Of a stretch of DNA of 8,342 nt, positions 6,455-8,342 are shown piece by piece. Source of the stretch: an uncultured Sphingomonas sp. (GTDB lineage: Bacteria; Pseudomonadota; Alphaproteobacteria; Sphingomonadales; Sphingomonadaceae); assembly GCA_946886645.1 (NCBI GenBank), contig CAMPIY010000075.1, positions 1-8,342 of the forward strand. Direction: 5' to 3'. Every line of letters begins with the position of its first letter. The first letter of the stretch is position 1. The translations under genes and the position numbers were made by a program. Below the pieces are notes generated by a model that did not search any database, had not been told where the DNA came from, and worked only from the letters and a program-made list of their open reading frames with translations.

Positions 6455-7296
6455 GCGATAGCTCCAGCCGGATTCTCGCCGGCCTGTTGGAAGCGCGAAC
6501 CGGACAACAACTGACGATGAGCCGGCGCTGGCGGATCGAGACGGCGCTGTCCGCGCTGCTCCGCGAGCGCGGAATTCCGACACTGGACGAGCTGATCACC
6601 ATCCTGGTCATGGGCCGCGATCCCGGCCTTGCGACGCAGGTCGTCGAGGCGCTGCTCAACAACGAAACCTATTTCTTCCGGGACCGCACGCCGTTCGACC
6701 TGCTCACCAAAGCCGCGCTTCCGAAGCTGATCCAGCGCCGCCAATCGACAAAGCGGCTGCGCATCTGGTCGGCGGGATGCTCGACCGGGCAGGAGGCCTA
6801 TTCGCTTGCCATGTTGTTCGCCGAGGACCCGCAACGCTGGGCCGGCTGGACGATCGACATCGTCGGCAGCGACGTCAGCGAGAGCGCGGTGCGCCGGGCG
6901 CGCGACGGCATTTACAGCCAGTTCGAGGTCCAGCGCGGTCTTGGCATTGCCCAGATGATCAAATGGTTCGAGGAATGCGAAGGCGGATGGCGCGCAATCG
7001 ACCCGCTGCGCCGCCATGTTCATTTCCAGGTCCATAACTTGCTCGAGCCGATGGCCCATCCCGGCCAGTTCGACATCGTCCTTTGCCGCAACGTCCTTCT
7101 CTATCTCAATGCGGAGCGCCGTTCCCTCGTGTTCGACCGGATCGCCAGCGCCATGGCACCCGACGGCTGGCTGATGCTGGGCGCGGGCGAGACCGTGATC
7201 GGACAGACGCGGCGGTTCGAGGCGGACTCGGACGCGCGCGGTCTTTATCGCCTCACCGAGCCGGCCGGGGCGGAGCGCGTTGCCGTAGGGGCTTGA
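6445..7296 (+). CDS. cheR: Chemoreceptor glutamate methyltransferase CheR
   Basis: The 283-residue protein transfers methyl groups from S-adenosylmethionine to glutamates of chemoreceptors, opposing CheB to give adaptation. The N-terminal helical domain (about 1-75) ends in NETYFFRD (73-80), the CheR equivalent of the loop near the active site. The methyltransferase fold follows: motif I at 107-120 (IWSAGCSTGQEAYS) for SAM binding, Asp143 in GSDVSESAV at the end of the second strand, FDIVLCRNVLLYLN from 209, and GWLMLGAGET near the end. Length is typical. The gene starts with GTG behind a perfect AGGAGG and overlaps cheB. It is the last che gene here; only 16 bases separate it from the amidase gene, with no hairpin-plus-T-run terminator between them. 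No TPR or other accessory domain is present. Confidence 0.95.
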   Translation: MQVSDSSSRILAGLLEARTGQQLTMSRRWRIETALSALLRERGIPTLDELITILVMGRDPGLATQVVEALLNNETYFFRDRTPFDLLTKAALPKLIQRRQSTKRLRIWSAGCSTGQEAYSLAMLFAEDPQRWAGWTIDIVGSDVSESAVRRARDGIYSQFEVQRGLGIAQMIKWFEECEGGWRAIDPLRRHVHFQVHNLLEPMAHPGQFDIVLCRNVLLYLNAERRSLVFDRIASAMAPDGWLMLGAGETVIGQTRRFEADSDARGLYRLTEPAGAERVAVGA

Positions 7297-7312
7297 CCCG
7301 ACTCCACATTGC

Positions 7313-8008
7313 ATGCGCCATGCCGCGATGGACGTGACGCGACGCCCTTCGCCCAACTTCGACGAGCGCGCGCTGCCCGTGTCGATGATCGTCCTGCACT
7401 ATACGGGGATGCCCGACGCCGAGGGCGCGCTCGACCGGCTGACGTCGCCCGAGGCGAAGGTGTCGGCCCATTATTGCGTCAAGGAAGACGGCGAGGTCAT
7501 CCAGCTGGTCGACGAAGACAAGCGTGCCTGGCACGCCGGCAAAAGCTATTGGCGCGGTGTCACCGACATCAACTCGGCGAGCGTCGGGATCGAGATCGTC
7601 AATCCGGGCCACGAGTTCGGCTATCGCCCCTTTCCCGACGAGCAGATTGCTTCGGTCATACCACTGGTCGCCGACATCAAGGACCGGCACGGCATCACTA
7701 GAGGCAATATCGTCGGGCACAGCGACATCGCCCCAGCGCGCAAGGAAGACCCCGGCGAACTCTTCCCCTGGTCAGCCCTGGCAAAGCGCCGCCTTGCTCT
7801 ACCTAGCCCGACCCGCGACCTGATGGACCCGTTCTGGACCGACGCCGGGTTTTTGCTCGCGCTGGAGCGGTTCGGCTATGATGTCACCGATACGCAAAAG
7901 GCAGTGATCGCCTTCCAGCGGCGTTTCCGGCCCGACCTGATCGACGGAATTATCGACGGGGAGTGCAGAGCGAAGCTGCTCGCGCTCTTGCTGCCCCGGC
8001 CCCAATAG
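7313..8008 (+). CDS. N-acetylmuramoyl-L-alanine amidase (Amidase_2) with C-terminal peptidoglycan-binding domain
   Basis: The 231-residue protein has an Amidase_2 (AmpD/AmiD-type) domain, which cuts the bond between N-acetylmuramic acid and L-alanine of the stem peptide. Zinc ligands are probably His29 (VLHYT), His136 (GHSDIAP) and Asp146 (KEDPGELFPW), with Glu94 (GIEIVNPGHE) in the expected catalytic position. Residues about 175-228 (FLLALERFGYDVT to IIDGECRAKLLALL) look like a PG_binding_1 domain. There is no signal peptide or lipobox, unlike E. coli AmiD, so a cytoplasmic cell-wall recycling role like AmpD is suggested, although the domain order resembles AmiD. Two starts are possible: ATG 7313 and ATG 7328, the latter giving MDVTRRPSPNFDERALP. 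Neither has a clear ribosome-binding site; homologues as I recall them favour the shorter form. It follows cheR by 16 bases and precedes rnpB. Confidence 0.9.
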   Translation: MRHAAMDVTRRPSPNFDERALPVSMIVLHYTGMPDAEGALDRLTSPEAKVSAHYCVKEDGEVIQLVDEDKRAWHAGKSYWRGVTDINSASVGIEIVNPGHEFGYRPFPDEQIASVIPLVADIKDRHGITRGNIVGHSDIAPARKEDPGELFPWSALAKRRLALPSPTRDLMDPFWTDAGFLLALERFGYDVTDTQKAVIAFQRRFRPDLIDGIIDGECRAKLLALLLPRPQ

Positions 8009-8016
8009 CCCATATC
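7988..8016 (+). promoter_or_regulatory. Probable rnpB promoter
   Basis: TTGCTG (7988-7993) resembles a -35 box. After an optimal 17-base spacer comes CATATC (8011-8016), a weak -10 with 3 of 6 matches. The predicted transcript start, about seven bases later (near 8023), agrees with where the RNase P RNA should begin by comparison with conserved 5' sequence. The -35 lies inside the last codons of the amidase gene. The agreement of position is the main support. Confidence 0.4.
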
Positions 8017-8022
8017 GCTGCC

Positions 8023-8342
8023 CGCCAGGGGACCGGGCGGCCGCGGCTCACTTCGGTGAGACGAGGAAAGTCCGGGCTCCACGGAATAACGGTGCCGGGT
8101 AACGCCCGGCGGTGCACCGAAGCCTTGGCGGAGGTGTATCAGGGAAAGTGCCACAGAAAGCATACCGCCGGTCTTCGGGCCGGTAAGGGAGAAAGGGTGC
8201 GGCAAGAGCGCACCGCGCGGCCGGCAACGGAAGCGGCACGGCAAACCCCACCGGGTGCAAGACCGAATAGGGGCGGCATATGAGCTATTCCGGCTCGTCG
8301 CCCGGGTTGGTTGCTGGAGGCGAAGGGCAACCTTCGTCCTAG
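8023..8342 (+). ncRNA. rnpB: RNase P RNA (bacterial class A), 3' end cut off by the window
   Basis: This is the catalytic RNA of ribonuclease P, which trims the 5' leader from precursor tRNAs with its protein partner RnpA. The universally conserved GAGGAAAGTCCGGGCTCC is at 8063-8080. The hairpin before it (8047-8060) has a 5-bp stem and a TTCG loop. ACAGAAA is at 8153-8159, the conserved GGGTGCGGCAAGAGCGCACC begins near 8196, and the AAACCCCACCGGGTGCAAGACC block with GAATAG lies around 8243-8270. The segment around 8300-8342 matches the region of type A RNAs just before the conserved ATGAA-containing 3' core, so roughly 60-90 bases, including the 3' strand of P1, are missing. The 5' end is set by aligning GACCGGGCGG (8031-8040) with the E. 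coli 5' region and is accurate only to a few bases. Confidence 0.95.

Noticed and set aside
7297..7312. Terminator or promoter between cheR and the amidase gene
   Set aside because: The 16-base gap has no hairpin and no convincing promoter elements.
5794..7356. Minus-strand open frame of 520 codons across cheB and cheR
   Set aside because: It is antisense to two genes with complete catalytic motifs, shows no recognisable domain, and is the kind of long opposite-strand frame common in GC-rich DNA.

Overview
The window looks like a high-GC alphaproteobacterial chromosome segment, most likely from the Sphingomonadales. This rests on strong G/C third-position bias, a ChpT-type histidine phosphotransferase (a protein of the alphaproteobacterial CckA-ChpT-CtrA relay), the rluD/rpoH pair, and the style of the amidase and chemotaxis proteins. 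The lineage is an inference from recalled protein families, not from a search. The genes have uniform composition and intact reading frames. I found no transposase, integrase, tRNA, CRISPR array or other sign of recent insertion.

Region 1 (1-1323, minus strand) holds an rluD-like pseudouridine synthase gene followed, 58 bp downstream, by the 5' part of rpoH (heat-shock sigma factor), which runs off the left edge. The 98-bp gap 1324-1421 is a divergent promoter region.

Region 2 (1422-7296, plus strand) is a compact signalling operon: chpT, cheA, cheW, cheY, cheB, cheR. Every catalytic or phosphorylation residue expected of the core proteins is visible. Chemoreceptor signals would reach the kinase CheA through CheW. 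CheA would pass phosphate to CheY (motor output) and CheB (methylesterase feedback), and CheR would oppose CheB. No chemoreceptor, CheD or CheZ lies in the window, so the receptors must be elsewhere. CheA is unusual: after the normal kinase core it carries a second CheW-like module and a C-terminal receiver-like domain without phosphorylation residues. The ChpT gene directly upstream places a cell-cycle/CtrA phosphorelay component beside the chemotaxis genes.

Region 3 (7313-8342, plus strand) holds a cytoplasmic-type N-acetylmuramoyl-L-alanine amidase with a peptidoglycan-binding C-terminus, then rnpB (RNase P RNA), cut off by the right edge. A plausible rnpB promoter lies over the last codons of the amidase gene.

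Most of this is well-conserved core genome. The parts most worth a second look are the CheA domain architecture, the chpT-che linkage, and two short inverted repeats in intergenic regions.
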